Assembly: GCA_947259275.1 (NCBI GenBank)
Contig: CAMYMH010000004.1
Span: 4,590-68,589, forward strand
Reading direction: 5' to 3'
DNA length: 64,000 nucleotides
Source: an uncultured Acidimicrobiaceae bacterium
Lineage (GTDB): Bacteria; Actinomycetota; Acidimicrobiia; Spongiisociales; SHLN01
The notes beneath the pieces were generated by a model. That model was given only the letters and a program-made list of their open reading frames with translations. It was not told the DNA's origin and searched no databases. How positions within the stretch are numbered: the first letter of the stretch is position 1; every line of letters starts with the position of its first letter. Positions 42,235 to 50,870 of the stretch are shown piece after piece. The position numbers and the translations under genes were made by a program.

Positions 42235-44037
42235 TTACAGCAGGCGCTTGAAGATGCCTTCGTAGCTTGGAAGCTCCGCCAGGGTGTACCGGTAGCCGGC
42301 CTCGATCACCCGGTCGAGATCCTCGAAGGCCAGCAGCCCGAACTCGCTGACGTCAGGATGGAGCACCAGATCGGCTCGGTCCTCCATGCGTTTGGCCGAG
42401 AGCGCGTGGCCGATCTCGGTGGATCGAAACAGCAGGTCGACGATACCCGGAAGCTCGGCTGCCTCCGCCAACGGGTTGAAGCGCCGTGCCAGCGGGCCCC
42501 AGCCGGACAAGACACCGGTATCCGACAGCCCGGCGCTCGGCAGCGGCGCGCTTCCTTTCAGGTTGACCGCCACGATGACCCCACCGTCGTAGAAGTCCGC
42601 CATGACGTCCACCGGCAGATTGTTCATCACAGATCCGTCTACGAGGATCTGGCCGTCGGCTGATCGAACCGGTGGGAAGAGCCCTGGGATGGACACGCTG
42701 GCCCGCAGCGCCTTCCACAGCGGACCACGATCGTGGACCACAACCCGGCCGACCGAAATGTCGCTGGATGTGCAGAAGTAAGGCAGCCACAGATTCTCGA
42801 TCTCGATGTCGGCGAAGAAGCCCCGCAGGGTGTTGGTGATGCGCTGGCCTCGAGCCAACGAGACCGCCGGGGCAGTTACGTCGACGACACTCCCCTGCGA
42901 TACCAGATGCTCCCACAGCGAATCGCGTTGTTCCTCCCAGCCCATGTCGCTGGCGATGCCGCCGCCGACGATGGATCCGAAGGAGGAGCCACCGACTACG
43001 TCGACGGGAATACCGAATTCCCGCAGAGCTCTGAAGACTCCCACGTGGGCCGCCCCCCGAGCCCCACCGCCGCTGAGGACAATGGCGATCTCCCGGCCGG
43101 TCAGTGCCCGGGTGACCCGTTGCAGGTCGTCGCGGGAACTCAATCGAACGTGGTAGTGGCGATGGATGGGGCGCGAGCGAAGCCATCGGGCTGCGTGCGC
43201 AGGCATCGACCCATGGTCGGGATGAATGAGCACAAGGTCAACCCGGGGCTGCGAGCTGCTTGCTAGGGGTTCAAAGATGCGGCGTTCCAGCGCACTGAGC
43301 CCGCTGTCGCGTGCGGCCTCTGCCGCCAGCACCACCCGGTCGGCTTGACGCAGGCATCGGTCGGTCCAACTCGAAGGCTCGGGATCGGCCAGGTAGACCA
43401 GTACTTCGTGGTTGGCCTCGAGCTCGTGCAGATCGCGAGTGACCTCATCTTCGCCGAGAGTCCCATCGACTTCGTCTTGTCGCACCAGCCTTGCTCGGCC
43501 GCTCTCGGCGAACATCGAACTGAGATGGCGAGCGAACGTAGCGGGATGGCCACCGCTACTGATCGGAACCACTGCCACGGTGCGGACTGGAGCTCCGATT
43601 GCCTCCGACCGGATGGAGCGGCGCAGCCGCTGAATGATCAATCGGGTGACGGCGAACAGCTCATCGGGTTGCTCGCGTAGGAAAGTGACGAACATGTCTT
43701 TGGCGAACCTGACCAGGTAGGAATCGCGCAGGGCCCGGACGGTGGCCGATCGGACCTCGTCGGTCAGGATGCCCATTTCACCGACAAGCTCGCCCCGGCC
43801 GATTTCGCCGACCGGCAGCTCGGTGTCCTCCTTGGTCACCGTGGCATGCAAGCGGCCACTTGCCACCACATAGAGGGCGTCGGGTGCCTCACCCTCCCGC
43901 ACCAGGATCTCTCCTCGCGCTAGGTGCAGAGGCTCGGAAGCAGCCGCCAGCTTGGACAGCGATGAATCGTCAAGGGGTGCGAAGAGCTCAATGCCCGCCA
44001 GGAGCCGCTTGATGCGATCGCGATCCCACACGGTCAT
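42235..44037 (-). CDS. Cyclic nucleotide-binding patatin-like phospholipase (NTE/RssA family)
   Basis: 600 residues. N-terminal cNMP-binding domain (about 15-125, FAPLDDSSLSKLAAASEPLHLARGEILVREGEAPDALYVVASGRL, then GELVGEMGIL), a middle region, and a C-terminal patatin domain (about 300-500): oxyanion loop SGGGARGAAHVGVFRAL, nucleophile in GGSSFGSIVGGG and catalytic Asp in VDGSVMNNLPVDVM. It resembles lysophospholipases of the neuropathy-target-esterase type. The ATG at 44037 has GGGAGG about 7 nt upstream. It lies between an MBL hydrolase and an adenylyl cyclase on the same strand, so it is a likely cAMP receiver. Confidence 0.92.
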   Translation of the reverse strand: MTVWDRDRIKRLLAGIELFAPLDDSSLSKLAAASEPLHLARGEILVREGEAPDALYVVASGRLHATVTKEDTELPVGEIGRGELVGEMGILTDEVRSATVRALRDSYLVRFAKDMFVTFLREQPDELFAVTRLIIQRLRRSIRSEAIGAPVRTVAVVPISSGGHPATFARHLSSMFAESGRARLVRQDEVDGTLGEDEVTRDLHELEANHEVLVYLADPEPSSWTDRCLRQADRVVLAAEAARDSGLSALERRIFEPLASSSQPRVDLVLIHPDHGSMPAHAARWLRSRPIHRHYHVRLSSRDDLQRVTRALTGREIAIVLSGGGARGAAHVGVFRALREFGIPVDVVGGSSFGSIVGGGIASDMGWEEQRDSLWEHLVSQGSVVDVTAPAVSLARGQRITNTLRGFFADIEIENLWLPYFCTSSDISVGRVVVHDRGPLWKALRASVSIPGLFPPVRSADGQILVDGSVMNNLPVDVMADFYDGGVIVAVNLKGSAPLPSAGLSDTGVLSGWGPLARRFNPLAEAAELPGIVDLLFRSTEIGHALSAKRMEDRADLVLHPDVSEFGLLAFEDLDRVIEAGYRYTLAELPSYEGIFKRLL

Positions 44038-44065
44038 GATCATCCTCCCGAATACCCGACAATAC

Positions 44066-44887
44066 CTAGAGCTCCAGCTGCAAGCCTGGATAGGCCGCGT
44101 CGGAGCGGGGGAATCGGTTGCGAGCGGCGCTGAGAACGGCGTCGACACCTTCATCGGTCCGGTCAGGGTCATGGCTGATGAGAACCAGCCGGTCGACTCC
44201 TGCTCGCTCGGCGACCTCAACAGCCTGCTCCCAGGTGGAGTGACCCCATCCCCGATGGGTTTCGATTTCCTGGGGAAGGTACTGGCCATCGTGAATAAGC
44301 ACGTTGGCGCCTTGCGCCAGCTCGATCAGCGCCGCGTCTGAGTCCGGGTCACCCGCTTCGACGTCGGTTGCGAATACGAGGCTGCGGTCTGCGTGCTCCA
44401 AGCGATAGGAGGTGACTCCCTGGGGGTGGTGGAGCCGGGCCGTTCGAATCGTGAGGGAACCAACCTCCCATGGATGGTCGGGAACCTCGTAGTAGTTGTG
44501 GCTCGACGGTGCTGACTGCAGTGTCACGGGAAACAGCGGCGGCTCCATCACTCCGGCAATCCCCTCGGCGACGGTGCCACCCTCAGCCTGCGTCGCGTAA
44601 AAGTTGAACGTTTGCCCCGGCTGGTATAGCGGGCGGAAGAACGGAAGCCCGAGTACGTGATCCCAATGGAAGTGGGTGATGAGAAAGGTGAAAGTGAGGC
44701 CGGTCTGGTCGGGCACCTGCTCGTGCAGCCTCCGCAGGCCGGTACCCGCATCGAGCACCAGGAAGTGGTCGGGGGACAAGCGGGCACCGACACAGATGGT
44801 CGATCCACCGTAGCGAGCACTGTCGGGCCGGTCGATCGGGAGCGAACCACGGGCTCCGAGAATCGTAAACGTCAGGCGGTCGACCAT
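44066..44887 (-). CDS. MBL-fold metal-dependent hydrolase
   Basis: 273 residues. Metallo-beta-lactamase motif THFHWDHVLGLPFF (HxHxDH) with further ligands in RTARLHHPQGVTSY, FATDVEAGD and LISHDPD. The N-terminal GARGSLPIDRP and YGGSTICVG are typical of the MBL group that includes class II-like phosphodiesterases. It lies 28 bp upstream of the cNMP-binding patatin on the same strand, so a cyclic-nucleotide phosphodiesterase is a reasonable but unproved role. The start MVDRLTFTILGARG was chosen from family N-termini. Confidence 0.85.
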   Translation of the reverse strand: MVDRLTFTILGARGSLPIDRPDSARYGGSTICVGARLSPDHFLVLDAGTGLRRLHEQVPDQTGLTFTFLITHFHWDHVLGLPFFRPLYQPGQTFNFYATQAEGGTVAEGIAGVMEPPLFPVTLQSAPSSHNYYEVPDHPWEVGSLTIRTARLHHPQGVTSYRLEHADRSLVFATDVEAGDPDSDAALIELAQGANVLIHDGQYLPQEIETHRGWGHSTWEQAVEVAERAGVDRLVLISHDPDRTDEGVDAVLSAARNRFPRSDAAYPGLQLEL

Positions 44888-44963
44888 TCCGACACGGTAC
44901 CGGCCCGCACCTGGTTGTGCTGGCTTGGTTAGTCTGCACGCCGAAGCCAAACCCGGGGAGGGC

Positions 44964-46181
44964 ATGAAACTCGCAGACCTGCGACCGCCACGTTTGCGAA
45001 CCGTGGACGAGGAAGGGCATCGGACGGCTACCTGGCTGGAGCTGTTCTACGACCTCGTTTTCGTGGTGGCAGTGGCCGGCCTCGGCCACCGGCTGCTGGT
45101 GGATCCGAGCTGGAAGGGCGGCCTTGCCTACGCCGGGTTGTTCATCCCGCTGTGGTGGGCGTGGGCCGGGTATACGTTCTACGCGGACCGCTACGACACC
45201 GACGACCTCGCCCAGCGCTCCCTGGCCGCCGCCCAGATCATGGCGGTGGCGTTCATGGCCGCCAGCGTAGGCGGTGAGGAGACCGACTCGAGCTTCGCGT
45301 TCGCGGTCGCCTTCATTGCCGCCCGCTCCATCCTCGTCCTCATGTACATCCGGGCTCGCCGCCATGTTCACGAGACTCGTGAGCTGGTAACCGGTTACAT
45401 CGTCGGCCACTCGGTCGCCATCGCGGTGTGGGCGATTTCGCTGCTGGTGCCGGAAGAACCCCGCATCGTGCTATGGGCCGTGGCTTTGGCGATCGATTTC
45501 TACACCCCTTACCGCGTGCGCAAGATCCAGGCCAAGGTGCCGTTCGATGTCTCCCACCTGCCGGAGCGGTTCGGGCTGTTCACCATTCTGGTTCTCGGCG
45601 AGTCGATCGCGGCGGTGGTAGCCGGCCTCGAGCACGAAGGCTGGAAGCTGGCGCCCTTCATCGGAGCCATCCTCGGCATCGCCATCGCTACCGGCCTGTG
45701 GTGGATCTACTTCGACAACCTGGAAGGGTCGGTGGTCCGACGCAAGAAGGAGCAGCGCACCGCTTGGAAACCGACGGTGTGGATCTACAGCCACCTTCCG
45801 CTCGCCCTGTCCCTGACGGCGTCGGGCATCGGGCTCGAGTTCATCGTCACCCAGCACTTCGACATGGCCGAGCGCATGGTGGTCACATTGGGGGTGGCGG
45901 GCGCACTGGTGATGATGGGCGTGATCCACATCGCCACCGAGGCCGGCCCCGAGCGCAAGGACGAAGCCAAGGCCCGCATTCGGCTGGTGGCCGCCGGCCT
46001 CGTCCTGCTGCTGGGCCTGGTCGGCAGCGGGTTGTCGGCCAATTGGTTCGCGGCCCTCGTGGCGATCATTGTGATCGGCCAGGTCGTGATCGACCTGTAC
46101 CTCGAGCCGGGAGAGAGGCCCGACGTTGTGGCAGGCGTCGACATGACCGCAGCACTGAGCGAGACCGAGATCCACGAATAG
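44964..46181 (+). CDS. Low-temperature-requirement protein A (LtrA) family membrane protein
   Basis: 405 residues, about eleven transmembrane helices. The N-terminal EEGHRTATWLELFYDLVFVVAVAGLGHRL and VPFDVSHLPERFGLFTILVLGESIAAVV are LtrA signatures, repeated as two similar halves. Function is unresolved; the family was named from a Listeria cold-growth mutant. Start at MKLADLRPP with GGGAGG upstream. Divergent from the MBL gene. Confidence 0.9.
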   Translation: MKLADLRPPRLRTVDEEGHRTATWLELFYDLVFVVAVAGLGHRLLVDPSWKGGLAYAGLFIPLWWAWAGYTFYADRYDTDDLAQRSLAAAQIMAVAFMAASVGGEETDSSFAFAVAFIAARSILVLMYIRARRHVHETRELVTGYIVGHSVAIAVWAISLLVPEEPRIVLWAVALAIDFYTPYRVRKIQAKVPFDVSHLPERFGLFTILVLGESIAAVVAGLEHEGWKLAPFIGAILGIAIATGLWWIYFDNLEGSVVRRKKEQRTAWKPTVWIYSHLPLALSLTASGIGLEFIVTQHFDMAERMVVTLGVAGALVMMGVIHIATEAGPERKDEAKARIRLVAAGLVLLLGLVGSGLSANWFAALVAIIVIGQVVIDLYLEPGERPDVVAGVDMTAALSETEIHE

Positions 46182-46219
46182 GCCCCTCTGTGTCACAGCC
46201 GACCGGTACGTTTGGCGGC

Positions 46220-46960
46220 ATGGACATTCCAGCCGATCTGCAAGTCTCCATCTCCCGCTATGACTCACTTGGCCGATGGGATCGAGCCGAGCTTGGCAGG
46301 GCACTCCGCCGGCTCGGATTGAGCTACGGCGAGATTCGAGAGCAGATCCCGGTGCCCAAAGGAACACTGTCGGGTTGGTGCCGGGAGATCCGACTGAGCC
46401 AGGACCAGGCTGTCGCGATCAAGGAACGAACCGGTTCCCAAATCGGGGTGCCGCGGGATACCCAGTGGAAGCGACGGCTCGAGGTAGAGCGGATCCAGAC
46501 CGAAGCAAGGGTCTTCGCTCTGAACAGTCTCCCCGACCCCCTTTGGGTCGCAGGCACGGTGCTGTACTGGGGCGAGGGGTCGAAGACCACACGAAAGTTG
46601 GAACTGGCCAACGCAGATCCGAGGGCTCTCCGTCTGTTCATGTCGTGGACGGAACGGTACCTCGATCCCCAACCGAGTTTCGTTGCCGCCCTCAACCTGC
46701 ATGCCGGCAACAACGAGCCCGCGGCGCGCCGTGCCTGGCAAACGGAACTGGGACTCGGTCCGGCGGACTTCACCAAGTCATATGTCAAGCCCGACGGCAC
46801 CGGACACCGTAAGAACCATCTTCCCCACGGCGTATGTCGACTCCGACTCCGGAAAGGAACCGATGCCTTCTACCAGGCGATGTCGTGGGTTCACACGCTC
46901 GCCGAAGCGTGGGGGTCCGACGTTCCAACCGGTGAGCTAACCTCTCTGCCGGGTCGCTAG
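46220..46960 (+). CDS. HTH protein with LAGLIDADG-like C-terminal region; stop inside tRNA-Lys
   Basis: 246 residues. The N-terminus has a helix-turn-helix (LGRALRRLGLSYGEIREQIPVPKGTLSGWCREIRL), then a basic linker and a domain beginning AGTVLYWGEGSKTTRKLELANADPRALRLF, which in outline resembles the LAGLIDADG homing-endonuclease fold, though without the catalytic signature. I have seen this arrangement in uncharacterised actinobacterial proteins, but no function is known. The last 10 bp, including the TAG stop, are the first bases of tRNA-Lys, so mRNA and tRNA share sequence. Confidence 0.7.
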   Translation: MDIPADLQVSISRYDSLGRWDRAELGRALRRLGLSYGEIREQIPVPKGTLSGWCREIRLSQDQAVAIKERTGSQIGVPRDTQWKRRLEVERIQTEARVFALNSLPDPLWVAGTVLYWGEGSKTTRKLELANADPRALRLFMSWTERYLDPQPSFVAALNLHAGNNEPAARRAWQTELGLGPADFTKSYVKPDGTGHRKNHLPHGVCRLRLRKGTDAFYQAMSWVHTLAEAWGSDVPTGELTSLPGR

Positions 46961-47023
46961 CTCAATTGGCAGAGCAACCGGCTCTTAACCGGTAGGTTGT
47001 GGGTTCGATTCCCACGCGACCCA
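46951..47023 (+). tRNA. tRNA-Lys (anticodon CTT)
   Basis: Acceptor GGGTCGC/GCGACCC, D-arm GCTC/GAGC, anticodon stem ACCGG/CCGGT with loop CTCTTAA (anticodon CTT), T-arm GTGGG-TTCGATT-CCCAC, discriminator A. The first 10 nt overlap the end of the preceding CDS. Confidence 0.95.
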
Positions 47024-47085
47024 CGCCAACTCAGCTCTGGCTGAGTTGCGTGCCAATTCCCGAAGGAACTGCATAGACAAGAGAT

Positions 47086-47169
47086 GCGGGTGTAGCCGAA
47101 CTGGTATAGGCGCCAGATTTAGGATCTGGTGGGTTCGTCCCATTGGGGGTTCGAGTCCCTCCACCCGCA
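47086..47169 (+). tRNA. tRNA-Leu (anticodon TAG)
   Basis: 84-nt class II tRNA. Acceptor GCGGGTG/CACCCGC, anticodon stem CCAGA/TCTGG with loop TTTAGGA (anticodon TAG), a long variable arm (TGGGTTCGTCCCA) and T-arm GGGGG-TTCGAGT-CCCTC. Its 3' 55 bp are repeated at 50871-50925, indicating integration of an element here. Confidence 0.95.
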
Positions 47170-47170
47170 C
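47116..47170 (+). repeat. Attachment-like direct repeat within tRNA-Leu (left copy)
   Basis: 55 bp from the anticodon loop to 1 bp past the tRNA end, matching 50871-50925 with two mismatches (47124 A/G and 47138 T/C). The extent, anticodon loop to 3' end, is characteristic of att cores used by tyrosine integrases. Confidence 0.8.
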
Positions 47171-47205
47171 GGCTAGAGGCATCAGGAGACACGGGGGTCT
47201 TCGCG

Positions 47206-48828
47206 TCATCTGTTCTTTAAGGTGACGCCGCCGTAGGCGATGCCGGTGAGACCGGCCATGTCTCTGTTGAAGGTGGTTAGGTCATCGAGGCAGAACTGAT
47301 CGAGGCGGGTATGACCGCAGGCCCTGGCCAGCACCGACATGAGTTCGGTGGTCGCCGAGAGGAATCGGTGCAGTCGTTCGGCGGCTTCTTCGACCGGCAG
47401 GCGTGCTCGTAGATCCTCGCGCTGAGTCGCGATCCCCACCGGACAATTGTTGGTGGCGCAGGCGCGCATACCCAGGCAACCGATGGCCTGCATTGCAGAG
47501 TTGGCGACGGCGACCGCGTCGGCACCCAGGGCCATCGCCTTGGCAAAGTCGGCGTGGGTCCGCAGTCCACCGGTCACCACCAAGGTGATATCACCGCGCC
47601 CGCGAGCCTCGAGGTGGCGACGAGCCCTTGCCAACGCAGGGATCGTTGGAACCGAGATATTGTCCCGGAACAACACCGGCGCGGCACCGGTGCCTCCCCC
47701 ACGCCCATCCAAAATGATGTAGTCGACGCCGATCCGCAGTGCCGCATCAATGTCGTCCTCAATGTGCTGCGCCGACATCTTGACACCGATCGGAATACCA
47801 CCGGTCTTCTGACGTACCTGGTCGGCGAACCGGCGAAAATCGTCCTCATTCTCGAAGTCCTCGAACCTGCTCGGTGAAATCGCGTCCTCTCCGGGCTCGA
47901 GCCCTCTCACCGTGGCGATCTGCGGCGTTACCTTGTCCCCGGGCAGGTGCCCCCCTGTGCCCGTTTTGGCACCCTGGCCGAGCTTGAAATGGAACGACTG
48001 GGTCTTGGCGACCTTCTCGAAGCTGAACCCGAACTTGCCGGAGGCGTACTCGTAGAAATACCGTGAGTTGGCTTCCTGCTCCTCAGCCAACATGCCCCCC
48101 TCCCCAGAACAGATTCCCGTTCCCGCCAGCTCTGCTCCCTTCGCCAATGCGACCTTGGCTTCGAATGAGAGAGCGCCGAAGCTCATGTCCGACACAAAGA
48201 GCGGAATGTCCAACGTCAAAGGAAGCTCGGCGTCTGGACCGATCACGACCTCGGTTGCGACCGGAACGTCGTCGAGCTGTGGCAATCGGGCCAGCTGCGC
48301 AGTGAGGAACTGAATGTCGTCCCACGCCGGAAGCTGATCGCGGGGAACACCCATCGAACCGACCGGACCATGATGACCCAGGTAATCCAGCCCTTCGGTT
48401 CCCAGCTGATGAATCAGGGCGACGTGCGGCTCCTCCGGGGTGCCGTGCGGGTCTTGCCAGGCGCCCTGATAGGCCGAGCGATCATACGGTTGCGGGTGCG
48501 ACCTCTCCCAAACCAGAATCTCCTCCTCGTCCACCAGAAGGGAGTCACCTTCAATCCATGATGTGAACTTGTCGAGCCTTTCCTCGTTCGTGTAGCTGCT
48601 CACCCCAGTCATGTACTCGTAATCCCAACCATGCAAACTGCAAATAATGTCATCGCCGGAGATATGGCCATCGGCGAGCATGGCACCGCGGTGCAAACAG
48701 CGGCCGTAGAGCACCGAGTGATTGTCATCCCAACGAACAATCACCAGGTCGATGCCGCTGACGATGGCACCGACCGGCTGCCGATCCGGAACCTCACTCC
48801 ACTTAGCGATCTCAACGGGCCTCACCAA
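47206..48828 (-). CDS. Rieske [2Fe-2S]-FMN-dependent glutamate synthase-like fusion
   Basis: 540 residues. N-terminal Rieske domain with C44/H46 in CLHRGAM and C63/H66 in CSLHGWDY. The remainder is the GltB FMN-binding (GltS2-like) domain: FVSDMSFGALS, GTGICSGEGGM, GAKTGTGGHLPGDKV, DGRGGGTGAAP, VTGGLRTHADFAKAMALGADAVA, and three [3Fe-4S] cysteines at about 451, 457 and 462 (C-x5-C-x4-C). The glutaminase domain is absent. Such class-III-like proteins may aminate or oxidise other substrates; the Rieske domain would supply electrons in place of GltD. The specific reaction is unknown. Confidence 0.85.
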   Translation of the reverse strand: MVRPVEIAKWSEVPDRQPVGAIVSGIDLVIVRWDDNHSVLYGRCLHRGAMLADGHISGDDIICSLHGWDYEYMTGVSSYTNEERLDKFTSWIEGDSLLVDEEEILVWERSHPQPYDRSAYQGAWQDPHGTPEEPHVALIHQLGTEGLDYLGHHGPVGSMGVPRDQLPAWDDIQFLTAQLARLPQLDDVPVATEVVIGPDAELPLTLDIPLFVSDMSFGALSFEAKVALAKGAELAGTGICSGEGGMLAEEQEANSRYFYEYASGKFGFSFEKVAKTQSFHFKLGQGAKTGTGGHLPGDKVTPQIATVRGLEPGEDAISPSRFEDFENEDDFRRFADQVRQKTGGIPIGVKMSAQHIEDDIDAALRIGVDYIILDGRGGGTGAAPVLFRDNISVPTIPALARARRHLEARGRGDITLVVTGGLRTHADFAKAMALGADAVAVANSAMQAIGCLGMRACATNNCPVGIATQREDLRARLPVEEAAERLHRFLSATTELMSVLARACGHTRLDQFCLDDLTTFNRDMAGLTGIAYGGVTLKNR

Positions 48829-49034
48829 AACCTCCTACCGGTAATCGAACCAAACACGCTTTGACCAAGCCTCAAGAACACCGAGTCACTTCTCGCGTCT
48901 CCGGCGAGTACCCATGAGCACTCCATCCCAGAATCCGTCTCCATCGGCTCGGGCGGTGCAAGACGTGAGATCGAATCTGGATTGGCCATCGAATGCCTTT
49001 CTCAGTTGTTTGAGGGTCGTTGGGTTGTGCCGGT

Positions 49035-49679
49035 CTAGGGAATGTCGTCCGGGGTCAGACTCGCTCCGGTGACGAAGTTGTAGGCGTCGACGAGGATCTG
49101 GATGGTGATGTCGAGCTCATCGAGTGTCTCGGGGGTGTAGACCATCACGACGCCATCCCAGAAGCCGTCCCGTCCCACCCACGGGTGGAGTTCCCCCCAC
49201 TTCTTGTCGTCCACCTCGATCGCGGAATCGACTGCGAGCCAGACGTGGAGGCTGCCATCGGGGTGGATGTGGGCAAACTCGCTGCTCCCCGCAATGACGT
49301 CGGTGCGGGCGAGATCGAGATCGTCGGAGAGTGCTAGGCCACGAGCACCGGGGAGTGAGCGATCGGACGGGAGGTTCTCGACTCCGGGTAGCTGGAAGGC
49401 GCGGCGGCGCAGTTCTTCGTCGACGGCCGAGACCAGTTCGGCGTCCAGTTGGATGTGGGGAACGCTCCCGGTCGTCTGACGCCGCGGCCCTTCTCGCACC
49501 GGAAGCTCCAGCCTGTTCCCAGTGGCTGTTTCTGTCTCGGGTGTCTCCCGCTCCGACGGCTTGGTCGAAGATGGCACCGCCTCCCCACCCGAGCACGCAC
49601 CAACAACGATCATCGCCAGGACTGAGAGGATGCCTGTCGTGACAGGCCGAGCAAGCCCGGCTCGTGTCGTGCTCAGCAT
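49035..49679 (-). CDS. Lipoprotein with luciferase-like (DUF5519-type) domain
   Basis: 214 residues. Signal peptide with lipobox VVGAC near residue 29, a Ser/Thr/Glu-rich linker, then a domain with EFAHIHPDGSLHVWLAVDSAIEVDDKKWGELHPW and VVMVYTPETLDELDITIQILVDAYNFVTG. The spacing of the HxHPDGSLHV, WGExHP and VMVYxP motifs matches the domain named luciferase in some annotations, though light emission is not implied. The ATG at 49679 was chosen over an extension into the TetR gene. It is divergent from TetR with an 85-bp shared promoter region. Confidence 0.65.
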   Translation of the reverse strand: MLSTTRAGLARPVTTGILSVLAMIVVGACSGGEAVPSSTKPSERETPETETATGNRLELPVREGPRRQTTGSVPHIQLDAELVSAVDEELRRRAFQLPGVENLPSDRSLPGARGLALSDDLDLARTDVIAGSSEFAHIHPDGSLHVWLAVDSAIEVDDKKWGELHPWVGRDGFWDGVVMVYTPETLDELDITIQILVDAYNFVTGASLTPDDIP

Positions 49680-49715
49680 GATGACGCTCTTACTCTTTTC
49701 GGTCTTTAAGATACA

Positions 49716-49732
49716 TATCGTTGCGTACGATA
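49716..49732. promoter_or_regulatory. Probable TetR operator (17-bp palindrome)
   Basis: TATCGT (49716-49721), TGCGT, ACGATA (49727-49732): a perfect inverted repeat with a 5-bp centre in the 85-bp AT-rich gap between the lipoprotein and TetR genes. Position and symmetry fit an autoregulating TetR that also controls the lipoprotein. Confidence 0.65.
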
Positions 49733-49764
49733 CAGTCTGTAGCGCAATAAGCAAAAGGTGCCAG

Positions 49765-50361
49765 GTGGTCAACGAACCGGAGCCGGACGTCGTGCCAATG
49801 AACCCCCGAACGCGCCGTGTTCGGCAAGTGGTCCTCGACGCTGCCGTCGAAGTACTGCTCACAGAAGGAGCAGAGTGCGTGACTGCCACTCGGGTGGCGG
49901 GCCATGCGGATGTGGCTCGTACGACGATCTATCGGCATTGGCCGGACCAGGCCAGCCTCCTCCTGGCCACGATCGATGCTGTGACCTCACCGCACCGGAC
50001 GACCCCGGAGCTCACGGTGTTCGACCGCGACCTTCGAGCGGCCCTGGAGAAACTGCGCACCCGTCTAGTGGTGCACGAAACCCGGGCGGTCTTCGGAGCC
50101 CTGGCCTCCCACGCCAACCACGATCAGGCATTTGCGACGGCGCAGCGCCGGTTCGTCGAGCAACTCGTCCAGCCCGTAGCAGCCCTTCTGGAGGCAGCAC
50201 GCGAACACGGCGATGTGGGTGCGGAGATCGATTGCCAGCTCGAGGCAACGCTGTTGGCCGGCCCCATCCTCCACCGTCACCTAGTGCTGCACGCTGACAT
50301 ACCGGACGAGCTGATCGAAGCCGTCGTCGGACGGTGGCTGGCCTTGCACGATCTGAGCTAA
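49765..50361 (+). CDS. TetR-family transcriptional regulator
   Basis: 198 residues. HTH in the first 60: AAVEVLLTEGAECVTATRVAGHADVARTTIYRHWPDQASLLLATID. The C-terminal ligand domain is unassigned. GTG at 49765 has AAAAGG about 7 nt upstream; ATG at 49798 is the alternative but lacks a ribosome site. It is divergent from the lipoprotein gene, with a palindrome between them, so it probably represses both. It is part of the tRNA-Leu island. Confidence 0.88.
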   Translation: MVNEPEPDVVPMNPRTRRVRQVVLDAAVEVLLTEGAECVTATRVAGHADVARTTIYRHWPDQASLLLATIDAVTSPHRTTPELTVFDRDLRAALEKLRTRLVVHETRAVFGALASHANHDQAFATAQRRFVEQLVQPVAALLEAAREHGDVGAEIDCQLEATLLAGPILHRHLVLHADIPDELIEAVVGRWLALHDLS

Positions 50362-50870
50362 CGCGCGATTGGCATCCGCCTCACCCGGATCACCTCGGGC
50401 CACAGCAGGGTTCCAGGATCGATGTCGTCGCGGCCCTGGCTGACGCTCAGCCGCTCGTTCATCCGTTGGTTCCTAGGGAGCCCGATCGGCGTTGACGTCG
50501 GCGTCGGGCGCCCTCTGGGCTCGGCCATCACCCATGGTGCTGGTACCAGACACGCCAAGGCCCTGACCAGGGGTTGCGAGGTGAAGGCTCCCCGATTGAG
50601 CCCAGCAAACCGGACAGCCTCGAATCCCGCCCATCTCGGGCTGGCGGACCTGCCGATCATCCAATCGCGGACACGAACGCCCGGTTTGGCGAGTGCTCGG
50701 AATCGGCGCATCCGGGGTGCCTTGGCAGGTGGGAATGCAAACGACGTGCTAACGCCGGCCGGGAAGCAAGAGGAAACAAGGGGTCTCGGAAGGAAACTGA
50801 GCCAGCGGAGAACCCAACTGCTAGGTACCCATCGGACACTGCGGGTCACAAAGGGAAACAAGGACCTCGG
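50362..50870. other. Spacer before the tRNA-Leu fragment, no recognisable gene
   Basis: About 510 bp. Open frames exist on several frames, but their translations lack family motifs and look like high-GC shadow. I searched for integrase boxes such as HDLRHT and saw none. It may be remnant DNA from a lost integrase. Confidence 0.4.

Noticed and set aside
45428-46219. In-frame upstream extension of the HTH gene
   Set aside because: It is a shadow of LtrA and is Arg/Gly/Pro-rich; the HTH protein starts at 46220.
50358-50870. Integrase remnant next to the tRNA-Leu fragment
   Set aside because: None of the tyrosine recombinase boxes is visible in any frame.
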